Below, one piece after another: positions 10,815-20,717 of a DNA stretch of 64,000 nt (positions within the stretch are counted from its first letter, which is position 1; every line of letters begins with the position of its first letter). The notes below the pieces were generated by a model, which worked only from the letters and a program-made list of their open reading frames with translations, was not told the DNA's origin and searched no databases. The stretch is from Zygaena filipendulae (Eukaryota; Arthropoda; Insecta; Lepidoptera; Zygaenidae), in NCBI GenBank assembly GCA_907165275.2, contig OU015679.1, forward strand, positions 1,612,001 through 1,676,000, in the 5' to 3' direction. Position numbers and translations under genes: made by a program.

Positions 10815-11249
10815 TCAGCTGATGAACTCTCTGTCATACTGCAAGCAGTGAGGCCGTAGCCTAGCCGTAGCTGTAGAGTTGAATGGCTCTCTCTCCCCTG
10901 TGAACCCACTCGGGCATCCAACTCGTTCTGCCACATCAGAACATTGGCAAGCACATCGTGTTGAAAAACACAAAGGTTGCCGAGAATCTAGCGTCAGCGA
11001 CGAGGTCGCCAACAGTCGATCCCCCAGCCTCTGCACAACGGTCTCGATCGCAAAGCGCAGGGACCTACGTAAGCATACATGTGGTTGCGAGTCACAGTAG
11101 CTCCAGTCTGTCTCCGCAGCCAGCAATCGAGCCACAGAGCGCATTGACCCATCGATAATATTTGTAATAAAAAGAAAGGTAAAACAGAAAGAAGAGCGAA
11201 CAACCCTTCCCTGGTATAGGAGAGGGCCGGCATCTCCAGTCAGCCGCAT
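10815..11249 (-). CDS. Unidentified 144-aa open frame inside the giant LTR
   Basis: Open frame on the LTR sense strand, starting MRLTGDAGPLL and ending YDREFIS. It has a hydrophobic stretch near residues 20-30 (SSFCFTFLFITNI) and several Cys in the second half. Open frames of the same layout occur at 18802-19245 (147 aa), 32476-32910 (144 aa) and 57022-57456 (144 aa). I do not recognise it. The copies are very similar, so conservation of the frame may only reflect recent spread. Confidence 0.25.
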   Translation of the reverse strand: MRLTGDAGPLLYQGRVVRSSFCFTFLFITNIIDGSMRSVARLLAAETDWSYCDSQPHVCLRRSLRFAIETVVQRLGDRLLATSSLTLDSRQPLCFSTRCACQCSDVAERVGCPSGFTGEREPFNSTATARLRPHCLQYDREFIS

Positions 11250-12679
11250 CGGTGATATGTAGATTGAATAACACGGAAGGCGTTGTTATTCAAGGTAAGG
11301 TACAAGGCGCACAACGAAACTCGTCACGGCGCAGATGACTCAAGGCGCGGATTTTTACCCATATACGCCATCATACGCTTGCGACGTGCAATGTCCAACC
11401 GTTCAAGATTAGAGTTCCGTTTGCTTCGAGCCTATTTGGTACTGTGATTTGAAGATCCTTCCTCGTGACTAATGTTTTTAGGTCTACGCTCGAGATATCC
11501 TAACGGACGTCAAGTGCGCTGACAAACCTTCGCACAAAAACATTCAATCACTCTGCGCTATCGCTCGCTCAACAAGACTATTCGTAACGAACCGTCTTTT
11601 GTAATGATAAAATCAATACAACTATTCCACTCAAAGCATCTCGTTCGCGAAGCACATCGGCTCACATACGCTTTCATGCGACCACCAAGTATCACAATCG
11701 CGCATGCTCGCCTCTGCACAACGCAATCAGGACACAATGCGTAATGACGAAACTTCCAGGTCGCGTGTACGAATCCTTGCACAAACCGATAAATCGTTCT
11801 GCGCGCAGACCGCTCGACCACGACGTACTTTGCATGAATATTATTTATTAAAAAAATTTGTATGAGAAAATAAATTTTATGTTTGATAAATGTGCAATAA
11901 TATTATATTTATTGTCCCTTAGACGTTCCCTCCCCAGCGCATTCGTTTATTATTACACTATTATCAATTTACTTTCCCAACAAACTTTTGTCGTCAGGAC
12001 ATTTTTTCACCTCCGTATTCCCCGTAGATATACGGCTCGTGGATACTGGCGGTGCGTTCGGCCCTGTATTCCGAGACGCCTGCATGGGGGGATTCGCGTT
12101 TTCTAACTTGCTCCTATACTCTCGAAATTCAATATACATTTGGTATTCCCTAACACAAGCACTTTCCTTCATATAATATTTTGTCCTAACTTCTTTAGTT
12201 TAGGAGTTATTATTGATAAACGTACTAAAACTTGTTTTCGATGTTATTTGAACCGCAATGTCCTCTAATATGTTTTAAATGTAATTTTATAGGGTTATTT
12301 TATTATCTTCTATACTTTAATAATTATTTAAGATTTTAATTATAACCAAAAAAATTTTGTAGGACCTTATGGGTCGTCACACCGGCGATGCAAAGCTCGA
12401 CGCCCAGAGCTCTGAGCGCCGAGAGCTGCACGGCGGGAACTCGTTGATGAACGACTCCTCGCTTGACTAACACTGCCAGCCCTCTATAGGCTTGGCCGTG
12501 GGGGCTGATGTCGTCCTGGCGATAGACATGGTAGCCGGCGACTGTTAGATTAGTCGTCGGCCTTAGGAGAGTCTCGCAGACCAACGCCACGTCGATCTGC
12601 TGGTCACGCAGAACGGTCTTCAGGACGGATGTTCTGCCCCGAAGACCGTTGGCGTTCCAGTAGATCATCCTGAGCGAAG

Positions 12680-15103
12680 TCACACCTGCTGCAGGATGCG
12701 GGACATCCCGCTCAGGATGACCTGGATGGGGTCGGCGTCGTCCCTGATGGCCACCAGCACATCTTGGAGGACGCCGATCACCATCTCGATGGCGACGAGC
12801 TTGTTGCTCTTACCCGCTCCCGGAGTCCGGGGCTTGGAAGCGCCGGGCTTGCGGGCATCGGGGAGAGCTGCTGCCGATGAGGGCTGGGGAGGGACGGTGG
12901 CCGGACCAGTGGGCACCGCCGGGGGCTCTGAAGCAGCCCCCTCCTCGCTCCCCTTCTTCTTATTTTTACCCCTCTTTCTCTTCCTCTTCACGCCGGAAGA
13001 GGAAGGAGGGGCCGCCGCACCCGGAGCACGCCGCTTCGGGGTGTTTGCTGGCGCCATCAGGGTGGTGGCGCCGGCTTCCACTGCCACCTGCGCCACTTGC
13101 GGGACGACAGGACGGCCGGTAGACAGGGCGACCGTGCCTGCCTTTTTATTTCTTGCTTCTCTTTTGAAGACAGGGCACGACGCCCTGTTGGCCGGGTGTG
13201 CCCCCCCGCAGTTGACGCAGGTGGGGGGCTCCTCTTTGGGGCGGGGGCAGTCGGCAGCGGCGTGCTCCTCGCCGCAGCGGACGCACGCGAGCCTCCGGTG
13301 GCAGCCGAACGACGAGTGCCGGAACTGCTGACACCGGTGGCATTGCGCGGGTCCGCGCTTGCCCCGCCAGGCGTCGATTTTGATCCCGGGCATACACAGC
13401 ATCTCTGTGACGTCGTATATGCCCGGGGTGAGATTCGGGGTGCGGCGTAGCTGGGCGTAATATATGCAGCCGGGCCTGCCGGCGCGGGCGCGTATAGGGC
13501 GGACGTATTCCGGCTCGTAGCCCATCGCTACGAGCTCCTTTGTGATCTCCGACGGATCAGTGTCAATTGGCAGCCCCCTAATGGCTACCTTGAGGCTCTG
13601 ATCCGCCGGGAGGGAATACGCGAACCAGGAAACCGTCTGGTCCTCTTTCTCCAGCGCCGTTAGATAACGCTGGACCAGACGGTATTCCTGCTCGTCTTTG
13701 GGAATGAAGCGCACGCCCTTTCCATATGGGCGTGCGCTGGGGGCCCGCCCTAGTTTGTCCTTGAGGACGCGGAAGTGGCGCGCCCAGTCGGGCAAGTTCT
13801 CCACGACTAGGGGGGGGTAGGCGCTCCTGCGCTTGTCCCCCTTGCGCGCCGCTCCCGCGCCGTCGCCGGCAGGCGCGGCTGGAACGGCGGGCTGAGCGTC
13901 CGTCGGCGCAGCAGCAGGCGCCGGCGGGGACGCCGCCCGCACAACATCAGCGAAGGTGGTGATTGTAATGGGAGCAGCCGGTTCTGGGCTGCTCTCCATC
14001 CCCGTGGGGCTCATGGGGGAGTCCCGCGGGCTCCCCGGCCTGGCAGTCGCGCATGGGCGTGCCCGTGGCTCGCGTTGCGGCCTGGGGGAGGGGAGGCTTA
14101 GAGCGCCCTCTGGGGGCGACAGGTTGTGGCAGGCTCGCTTGCCCGGCTCCTCATCGTCGGAGGAGTCGGGGACGCGCAGCCTGCGTACGGCCCCCGCAGG
14201 GGGGGTTTCCAGTGCCGGTAGGTGCAGAGGGGCCTTACGCGCGAGTTGCACGTGGAACTCCTCCTCTGCAGTCCTACCGGCCAGGCTCTCTTGTGAGCCG
14301 AGCAAGGCGCGCCTGCGCTCGCGGAGCGTGCGCGTCATCACCTCCATCATCTCCCCGGAGAGGAGCCCCGTTTGCTTCAGCCTGGAGGTGATGAGCATAT
14401 CCACCTCCAGGTGGGCGTTTGGGGACATCTCCGGGTGATGGAGAGGTAATTGGTCCGGGGGGGGCAGCAATGCGGCCGTGGGCGCGCGGCTTGTGCGCAC
14501 GGGCGTCGCCGATCCGGCGTCTGCTTCGGGGGGGGGGGGGGGGGGGGGATGCTTAGATGCCCCCGGCCCCGGATGCGCCGTCGTCTCGGCGGCGCGCGAG
14601 GAGCCACGCTCCTTGGGCCCCTCCGTGGTGCGGGCGCGCACCGGCGGGGGGACCGATCGCCCGAGCTCCGAGCCGGCCCTCGTAGGAGATGAGGGCGCGG
14701 AGCGGGAGGGCGGTGTTGCCCTTGGCCTGGGTGCAGCGGGGCGAGGGGTCGGCGAACTAGGTTTCGCCGGCCGCACCGCGCTGCCCCCAGGCGAGGGGGC
14801 TGCCGTTCCGGGCGAGGTAGCACCCGGGAAGGCGGGCCGCACCGGGCGCGGCGCGGCGGTCACGGGCGGGGGCATGCTGTGCCCTGCGCTCCTGGCCGCC
14901 GCAGCGCGCGGGGCGGACGACGGGGCCGCGGTGGCGCCCGTGTGAGCAGACACCAGCTCGGGGGTGCGTGCGGTCGACTGAGTCGTCGGCCGCTTGCCCC
15001 CGGGCTGGGTCGCCACGGAGCGCGACGGCGGGTGATCGCCGACGCGAGGGGGAGGCGCTTCCCGCGTTAGACGCGGGTCGCGAGAAGGAGCCCTGCCCGC
15101 CAT
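12680..15103 (-). CDS. Jockey ORF1: Gag-like RNA-binding protein
   Basis: 807 codons, apparently intact. ORF1 of Jockey-clade LINEs coats the element RNA and helps bring it to the nucleus. The first half is low-complexity and rich in Pro, Ala, Arg and Ser, with a 7-Pro run encoded by a 21-base homopolymer (14528-14548). A PRE_C2HC-type domain lies around residues 500-540 (VAIRGLPIDTDPSEITKEL). Three CCHC knuckles follow at about 585-640 (CHRCQQFRHSSFGC, CVRCGEEHAAADC, CVNCGGAHPANRASC), then a basic tail (KRKRKRGKNKKKG). The start MAGRAPSRDP is the first ATG of the long frame. Confidence 0.85.
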   Translation of the reverse strand: MAGRAPSRDPRLTREAPPPRVGDHPPSRSVATQPGGKRPTTQSTARTPELVSAHTGATAAPSSAPRAAAARSAGHSMPPPVTAAPRPVRPAFPGATSPGTAAPSPGGSAVRPAKPSSPTPRPAAPRPRATPPSRSAPSSPTRAGSELGRSVPPPVRARTTEGPKERGSSRAAETTAHPGPGASKHPPPPPPPEADAGSATPVRTSRAPTAALLPPPDQLPLHHPEMSPNAHLEVDMLITSRLKQTGLLSGEMMEVMTRTLRERRRALLGSQESLAGRTAEEEFHVQLARKAPLHLPALETPPAGAVRRLRVPDSSDDEEPGKRACHNLSPPEGALSLPSPRPQREPRARPCATARPGSPRDSPMSPTGMESSPEPAAPITITTFADVVRAASPPAPAAAPTDAQPAVPAAPAGDGAGAARKGDKRRSAYPPLVVENLPDWARHFRVLKDKLGRAPSARPYGKGVRFIPKDEQEYRLVQRYLTALEKEDQTVSWFAYSLPADQSLKVAIRGLPIDTDPSEITKELVAMGYEPEYVRPIRARAGRPGCIYYAQLRRTPNLTPGIYDVTEMLCMPGIKIDAWRGKRGPAQCHRCQQFRHSSFGCHRRLACVRCGEEHAAADCPRPKEEPPTCVNCGGAHPANRASCPVFKREARNKKAGTVALSTGRPVVPQVAQVAVEAGATTLMAPANTPKRRAPGAAAPPSSSGVKRKRKRGKNKKKGSEEGAASEPPAVPTGPATVPPQPSSAAALPDARKPGASKPRTPGAGKSNKLVAIEMVIGVLQDVLVAIRDDADPIQVILSGMSRILQQV
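14528..14548. repeat. 21-base G/C homopolymer in Jockey ORF1
   Basis: Twenty-one G on the plus strand, encoding seven prolines in ORF1. Length change of one or two bases would shift the frame, so the exact count decides whether ORF1 is intact, and such runs are often mis-sequenced. Confidence 0.8.
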
Positions 15104-15544
15104 CCGCTTTGGTGCGAGGTGGCAGACAGGGTCGACCCGGGGGGAAGAGGGGGATGGAACCCCAACTGCGTGCGCTCCGAATAAGGGAGACGCACACCAG
15201 CACCAGGCAGCGACCCGCTACCCCGACATTTTTGTCGGGAGCGGGGCGCGGCGGTCGCTGGTTTGCGTCTCCCTTAGGACGCGAAGGCTCGAACGGAGGC
15301 CGCGGAGGGCCGCGACCAATGGTTGATCCCCGCCGCTTCCGCGCACAGCAACGTACAGCACCGCTGCGACGATACCACGGATTTGCAGACTTAGTTGCAG
15401 CTCCCTGGTACCGCGCGAAGCACTGCACGAACTGTGCACGAAAGGCGGGCGCGGTTCGGAGCACGTAAACACCTTACGTCGCCGAAATCGCAGAAAGAGC
15501 ACTATAGAGATGGAACACGTACACTCGATGCAGCGGTAGCCAAT

Positions 15545-15558
15545 CCGCTGACTGTCTG
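15545..15558. repeat. Target-site duplication of Jockey LINE (5' side)
   Basis: CCGCTGACTGTCTG, identical to 7097-7110. It belongs to the mag-like gag sequence just after the zinc knuckles. Confidence 0.85.
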
Positions 15559-16567
15559 AGGAACCTGCCTCCAATATATTCGTATGTACCTTTCTTTTTG
15601 TGCACATCTTGTAAATATGCCCTTTCTGTCCACATTCTGAACAAAATTTGTCTTTTAGGTAACATTCTGATTTCATGTGATTTGGTTTCCCACAGCAAAA
15701 ACATTTGGGGTTATTTTGACTATTATTGGTCTTCTTTTTAAATACTTCTTGTTTAGGTTTTTGTTTTTTCTGATTGTAAAACACTTCTGACACTTCATTT
15801 GTATTATTCGAGTGCAATAGTGCGGCTTCTACAGTTCGAGCGAGTTCAATGCAATTATCCAAAGTCATATCCGTGGAACTTTTCATTAACTCAAACTTGA
15901 CCACTTTCGATGAAACACCGTTCATAAATTTTTCTTTTATTTGGTCGTCTATGTCCTTGAACTTACATTTTCCTGCCATTTTTCTTAATTCCAACACATA
16001 ATCTTATATTTTTTCATTGGAGAGTTGATCCCTCTTACGAAATTCTGCTCGTTCTATAGCTGTAGATAATGGCTTTGCATATTTATCTTTTAATTTGAGG
16101 CACAACTCTTCATATGTAAACTTGGTTGGTTTGTTCGATGTACACAAATAGGTTAATGTTTCAAAAACCTTAGGTGATAATTTAGTGATAAGAAGCGGCA
16201 CTTTCTTACTAACCTCAATGTCATTGACAATAATATAGCACTCAAGTTGTTGTTCGAACACTTCCCACTTTTCGCCTTCGAACTGTTTTAGCTCTCCATA
16301 CACTGACATTTTCGTTTTGACTTTTTCTTTAGTTGACGAGGTTGACGGTTTATTTTTGTAGAATTCGCTCAATATCCTTCTTAGTTCGTCTAAACTCGCA
16401 CCGGCGGAATAGGTTATATTTTCTTGAGCACAGATGGTTTGCAATTCAGGTTTTGTGCACTTGTAAATAAACGTTCTCTTACCGGCTTTTACTAATGTTA
16501 ACAATTTTTCCCCATTCAAGCTCAAGTCTTCCTCCGTTTCCGAATCCTCACTACTTGTTGAACTCAT
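15559..16567 (-). pseudogene. gag: mag-like gag (right arm), one in-frame stop
   Basis: Mirror copy of 3549-4557. Same acidic start, capsid-like middle and two CCHC knuckles, and the same in-frame TAA (16004-16006). The Jockey LINE is inserted just after the knuckles, and the element continues at 7097 with the protease. The shared stop shows that the defect predates the inverted duplication. Confidence 0.85.
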
Positions 16568-16737
16568 TAAAGACCCCAAACAATTTATTAACCATTTATC
16601 AAGACGTAGCGCGTAGGTAGTGGAGTAACAAAATGGCGTTGAGTTGGGAATGTGAAATTTCACTTCACTGCCGTTAATTGTTTAAATGTGTTAATTTCCA
16701 CACTATTTTCGCTTGCACACTTCACTTTTGGTTCGGA

Positions 16738-16751
16738 ATCCTCGTCGCCAA
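16738..16751 (-). promoter_or_regulatory. Primer-binding site, tRNA-Ser type (right arm)
   Basis: Minus strand TTGGCGACGAGGAT directly after the short LTR; complementary to the 3' end of tRNA-Ser. Mirror of 3365-3378. Confidence 0.65.
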
Positions 16752-16870
16752 TGTTGTATTCTTAATAAAACTCAGGAATTAATTAATCCGGTTTATTATT
16801 ATATGAACACCGCGTGACCCAAAGTAAAAAGAATATAAAGAGAGCGGCGATATGTGTGACGGAGACAACA
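16752..16870 (-). mobile_element. Short 5' LTR of mag-like element, right arm
   Basis: 119 bp, TGTTG…CAACA on the minus strand, mirror of 3246-3364. It serves as promoter and polyadenylation region of the mag-like element. The matching 3' LTR is not in the window because the element is cut at the inversion junction. Confidence 0.65.
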
Positions 16871-17534
16871 AATAGTAACGTTCCGTATGATCAGTAATGA
16901 TCAGTAACGTTCAGTAATGATCTTTTTGTGCAATATTTTTTTTTACTTTTTAGCTAATGATTATTATTTTCCTGAAAATCTACTTTTAATTTACGGTTTT
17001 TTCACTGTGGTAACAAGATAGGCCTCGATACTCGTTGTTTTTCCGAAATACCTACTCACTTATCGCATTTTCCAGTCACGTGTGTCATCTCCCCAGTCGC
17101 CCGCCAGTCAAATAATCCAGAATTATAAAAGATTGCACTACAATAATAATTATTATAGGTAGATTAATCATTGTCGTGTTACATTTTGATGCGCGGGACT
17201 CGACGGGGGTGGCGCGGCGGCGGCAATGCGAGGGGGGGGGGGGGGAGAGGCGTCAATGACTCGTGCCCGTACGTGACCTCTGCGTGAGAGCTACTCGCTC
17301 GCCCCGCCCGTGCGTTGTATCTTTCTTTGTATAACTACCAAGTTACTTAAGAGAAAATATTGGTCACATGATACACTACAAAAATATACAATAAGTAGAA
17401 CTAAATTTACGAAAGTTTGAGGCTTAATATCTTGAAAACCGTTGATTTCTCAGCTGAATTTCCACGTCTAAAATGTTAGTACTGGTGTAGGGAATATCGT
17501 AGTTTCGGATATGTCGGAGGTTTGTTGACACCCT
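16871..17534. mobile_element. Mariner-like element end (M2 family), right arm
   Basis: Mirror of 2582-3245. It ends …GACACCCTG at 17534, next to TA. It includes a G-run (17233-17245) and a GC-rich block. It lies in the leader of the giant-LTR gypsy element and hosts the mag-like element. Confidence 0.6.
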
Positions 17535-17650
17535 GTATGTATCACTTTCACTATTGCTGTTACTCAAGATACGTATTTAAATATCACTTTCACTATTAAT
17601 GTTACTCGAGATACGTATTAATTATTCTTCGGCAATCTGCAAGAGCATTG
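17535..17650 (-). repeat. Gypsy leader fragment with ~42-bp repeat, right arm
   Basis: Mirror of 2467-2581. The sequence next to the LTR (GGCAATCTGCAAGAGCATTG) joins across the solo LTR to 20371 (ATTGCAAGTTAATATTCCC). The joined order resembles the second gypsy leader at 36663-36700, showing that the LTR at 17651 inserted into a gypsy leader. Confidence 0.55.
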
Positions 17651-17708
17651 TGTAACTTACCCCCCCTCGCGCGACTTCCTCCGATCTTACTACGATAATC
17701 TCTAATTT

Positions 17709-17790
17709 GGCCTGATTGTCTAGTGGTTAGGACTCTAATTTCGTTGTGTGCAGTAACCTATGATCCTTTTAGGTTGAGATTGAACTATCG
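17709..17790 (+). other. tRNA-His-like segment in solo LTR
   Basis: GCCTGATTGTCTAGTGGTTA then GGAC, CGTTGTG, GTAACC and AGGTT blocks in tRNA-His order on the plus strand, antisense to the LTR. Not a functional tRNA, since the acceptor and T stems do not pair. Confidence 0.6.
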
Positions 17791-18801
17791 TCTTAGTTTT
17801 GCATCATAGTTTTTTAGTTTGGTTAAGTTTATAGCTAAGATTCTAAAGTTAATACATGAACGATCTCTAATTTATGTTTAGCGAATACACGAACGATTTT
17901 AGACTAGTACACGGACGAATCCCTATTTTTATTGCTTTCGTGCGACCTCTTTCCTAACTTTAGGTGTATGATCTATTTTTAATCTATCTATGTGGATGAT
18001 CTACTTTTAGTTTATTTATGTGGATGATCTAGTTTTGTTTGTTTGTGACGACCTCCCTCCCTAACATTATATAGATGTTCTATTTTATTGGTTTGTTTAT
18101 CGGCCTAAATCATTAGTTTATATTGAAGACTTAATCTATTGGCTTATAGGCTAAGTTTGAATAATCTTGACCCTTATGTTTGTCTATCCCTACAATCTGT
18201 TTTAGTTTGTGTTTGTCGGTTTAACCCCGGTCAACATCTCGTCAAAAGCTACCATTCCTGGCTCAGATGGCTCAGACATTGCCAGGACGCATAAATACCA
18301 CCCAGACGATTCTATTCCAAGGTCGACCAGATTTTGTCCCCTCAGCATGACGCAAGCATTGGCCACAGGAACCTCAAGTACTACGTGAAATGATTGTTGG
18401 CACTGCAACCAATCCCGACGTCAAACCGAAGGTAAGGCTTCCAGTTAATACATAAGTATTCGCCAGAAGGTGGTATAGCCCCTCCTGCGCTATTCCACGG
18501 TGATGACCATCCAGCACAATGCCTTCGTCACCTCCCTCAACCTGTTTCACAAGGCAGAGGATCATTCTAGATGGTTACATCTAAGATCATTCACCAGCGT
18601 CCATTTCAGGAATCCAGTGAGAAGACTGTACGTCCCCAGTCCGAAGACTACCGCCGCGTTGGAGCCATGGTGAGCCCTTGAATATGTGCCAGCCCGAAGA
18701 CCAGGGTTGGGTGGGACCACCACAAACCAAACCCCAGCACAGTGATCCAAAATTGTATGTGTGTGTTATCGGAGACCAATCTCTCCTTGGAACCTGGAAC
18801 T

Positions 18802-19245
18802 TCAGCTGATGAACTCTCTGTCATACCTGTCATACTGCAAGCAGTAAGGCCGTAGCCTAGCCGTAGCTGTAGAGTTGAATGGCTCTCTCTCCCCTGTGAA
18901 CCCACTTGGGCATCCAACTCGTTCTGCCACATCAGAACATTGGCAAGCACATCGTGTTGAAAAACACAAAGGTTGCCGAGAATCTAGCGTCAGCGACGAG
19001 GTCGCCAACAGCCGATCCCCCAGCCTCTGCACAACGGTCTCGATCGCAAAGCGCAGGGACCTACGTAAGCATACATGTGGTTGCGAGTCACAGTAGCTCC
19101 AGTCTGTCTCCGCAGCCAGCAATCGAGCCACAGAGCGCATTGGCCCATCGATAATGTTTGTAATAAAAAGAAAGGTAAAACAGAAAGAAGAGCGAACAAC
19201 CCTTCCCTGGTGTAGGAGAGGGCCGGCATCTCCAGTCAGCCGCAT
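18802..19245 (-). CDS. Unidentified 147-aa open frame inside the giant LTR
   Basis: Same frame as at 10815-11249, three codons longer because of a 9-base duplication near the C-terminus (QYDRYDREFIS for QYDREFIS). No known domain recognised. Confidence 0.25.
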   Translation of the reverse strand: MRLTGDAGPLLHQGRVVRSSFCFTFLFITNIIDGPMRSVARLLAAETDWSYCDSQPHVCLRRSLRFAIETVVQRLGDRLLATSSLTLDSRQPLCFSTRCACQCSDVAERVGCPSGFTGEREPFNSTATARLRPYCLQYDRYDREFIS

Positions 19246-20370
19246 CGGTGATATGTAGATTGAATAACACGGAAGGCGTTGTTATTCAAGGTAAGGTACA
19301 GGGCGCACAACGAAACTCGTCACGGCGCAGATGACTCAAGGCGCGGATTTTTACCCATCTACGCCATCATACGCTCGCGACGTGCAATGTCCAACCGTTC
19401 AAGATTAGAGTTCCGTTTGCTTCGAGTCTATTTGGTACTGTGATTTGAAGATCCTTCCTCGTGACTAATGCTTTTAGGTCTACGCTCGAGATATCCTAAC
19501 GGACGTCAAGTGCACTGACAGACCTTCGCACAAAAACATTAAATCACTCTGCGCTATCGCTCGCTCAACAAGACTATTCGTAACGAACCGTCTTTTGTAA
19601 TGATAAAATCAATACAAATATTCCACTCAAAGCATCTCGTTCACGAAGCACATCGGCCCACATACGCTTTCATGCGACCACCAAGTATCACAATCGCGCA
19701 TGCTCGCCTCTGCACAACGCAATCAGGACACAATGCGTAACGACGAAACTTTCAGGTCGCGTGTACGAATCCTTACACAAAGCGATAAATCGTTCTGCGC
19801 GCAGACCGCTCGACCACGACGTACTTTGCATGAATATTATTTATTAAAAAAATTGTATGAGAAAATAAATTTTATGTTTGATAAATGTGCAATAATATTA
19901 TATTTATTGTCCCTTAGAGGTTCCCTCCCCAGCGCATTCGTTTATTATTACACTATTATCAATTTATTTTCCCAACAAACTTTTGTCGTTAGGACATTTT
20001 TTTTTACCTCCGTATATATACGGCCCGTGGATACTGGCGGTGCGCTCGGCCCTGTATTCCGAGACGCCTGCAATGGGGGGATTCGTGTTTTCCAACTTGT
20101 TCCTATACTCTCGAAATTCAATATACATTTGGTATTCCCTAATACAAGCACTTTCTATCATATAATATTTTGCCCTATCTCTTTCAGTTTCAGAGTTATT
20201 ATTGATAAACGTACTAAAATTTTTTTTTGATGTAATTTGTACCGCAATGTCCTCTAAGATGTTTTAAATGTAATTTTATAGGTGTATTTTATTATCTTCT
20301 ATACTTTAATAATTATTTAAGTTTTTAATTATAACCAAAAAAAATTTGTAGGACCTTATGGGTCGTCACA

Positions 20371-20696
20371 ATTGCAAGTTAATATTCCCAGCCTCAACAT
20401 TTATAATGTGGATATTCAGAGTCAGGGTCGAATCTCATAACCTTTCCATTTCACGGACAACAAATTGTAGGGTGTTACCCCTACGTTATTATGTTTAAAT
20501 AGCCATGCATTTATTGATCTAGGCCACTTGTATTCATTTTAGTCAACCATGCGATACGCTGTCGCAGTCGTCTTTATTTATTTGATTCAACCATGCGATT
20601 CGCCGTCGCGGTCGTTTATGCGTATGTAAGCCAACCATGCGAATCACTGTCGTGGTCGCTTCAGCCGTCGCGGTTTACATTACTAACTTAGCCATG
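20371..20696 (-). repeat. Gypsy leader with 44-bp tandem motif
   Basis: Leader downstream of the tRNA-His primer site. The motif AACCATGCGAT…CTGTCGCGGTCG starts at 20545, 20589 and 20633, a 44-bp period. The second gypsy leader (36660-37104) has the same motif three times. Repeated structured leaders could serve packaging or translation, but no function is shown. No coding frame seen. Confidence 0.6.
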
Positions 20697-20714
20697 ATCC
20701 TGGTCACGGCACCA
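20697..20714 (-). promoter_or_regulatory. Primer-binding site for tRNA-His
   Basis: Minus strand TGGTGCCGTGACCAGGAT, 18 bases, complementary to the 3' end of tRNA-His (…ATCCTGGTCACGGCACCA). It lies 3 bp after the LTR end GTTACA. The complementarity ends at 18 bases, as expected when plus-strand synthesis stops at the methylated A58 of the primer. Confidence 0.8.
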
Positions 20715-20717
20715 AAT

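Larger units (their letters stand above)
9696..12381 (-). mobile_element. Giant solo LTR (2686 bp) with CCGG target duplication
   Basis: Read on the plus strand it runs TGTAAC…GTCACA; the sense LTR strand is minus (TGTGAC…GTTACA). CCGG flanks both sides (9692-9695, 12382-12385). It is not followed by a primer site or preceded by a polypurine tract, as expected for a solo LTR left after LTR-LTR recombination. It has the antisense tRNA-His-like segment and a 144-codon open frame. It is the cleanest complete copy for defining the LTR ends. Confidence 0.85.
7309..12668 (-). pseudogene. Jockey ORF2: AP-endonuclease and reverse transcriptase, split by solo LTR
   Basis: ORF2 nicks target DNA and copies the element RNA into it in the nucleus. 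The likely start is ATG at 12668 (MIYWNANGLRG), overlapping the end of ORF1 nearby. The endonuclease has GDFNCKHTAWNS and the C-terminal GSDHVPV. RT motifs: LKPRKAPGADGI, LPKPGKN…YRPITLLP, GFRAEHSTT, LLDMEKAFDRVWH, GVPQGSCLSP and the catalytic YADDAAY (about 7985-8011). It ends at 7309. A giant solo LTR (9696-12381, CCGG duplicated) sits in the endonuclease. Both flanks are open, and the frame is in phase if insert and one CCGG are discounted, so this insertion is the only visible damage. Confidence 0.85.
7111..15544 (-). mobile_element. Near full-length Jockey-clade LINE, interrupted by a solo LTR
   Basis: A non-LTR retrotransposon of about 5.7 kb once the 2.69-kb LTR insert is set aside. 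Order on the minus strand: 5' UTR (15544-15104), ORF1 (15103-12680), ORF2 (about 12668-7309), 3' UTR ending in a 12-bp hairpin. A 13-14 bp target duplication flanks it. There is no poly(A) tail at the 3' end, unusual for Jockey. It is inserted in mag-like gag in the same orientation. GC content is far above its neighbours. The clade call rests on ORF1 zinc knuckles plus PRE_C2HC and on RT motifs. Confidence 0.88.
17651..20370 (-). mobile_element. Giant solo LTR (2720 bp) with ATTG target duplication
   Basis: TGTAAC…GTCACA on the plus strand; ATTG at 17647-17650 and 20371-20374. It is inserted in the leader of the older gypsy element whose 5' LTR is 20718-23099. It is closely similar to the copies at 9696 and 31357, with a small in-frame duplication (CATACCTGT near 18823) in its internal open frame. 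Confidence 0.85.

Noticed and set aside
10879..11158. Antisense 66-82-codon frames in all giant LTRs (for example 18875-19096)
   Set aside because: They overlap the longer sense frame and recur only because the LTR copies are similar.
9696..12381. Ginger-type DNA transposon (TGT…ACA ends, 4-bp duplication)
   Set aside because: Related copies adjoin a polypurine tract or a tRNA primer site and gypsy pol, which identifies an LTR.
14478..14945. Long plus-strand open frames in 12696-15468
   Set aside because: They are shadows of GC-rich Jockey ORF1, which has recognisable domains on the minus strand.
1..20370. A single giant foldback transposon with 5-kb terminal inverted repeats
   Set aside because: The mirror sequences are ordinary nested elements joined inside one mag-like element; no shared target duplication or outer ends support a unit.
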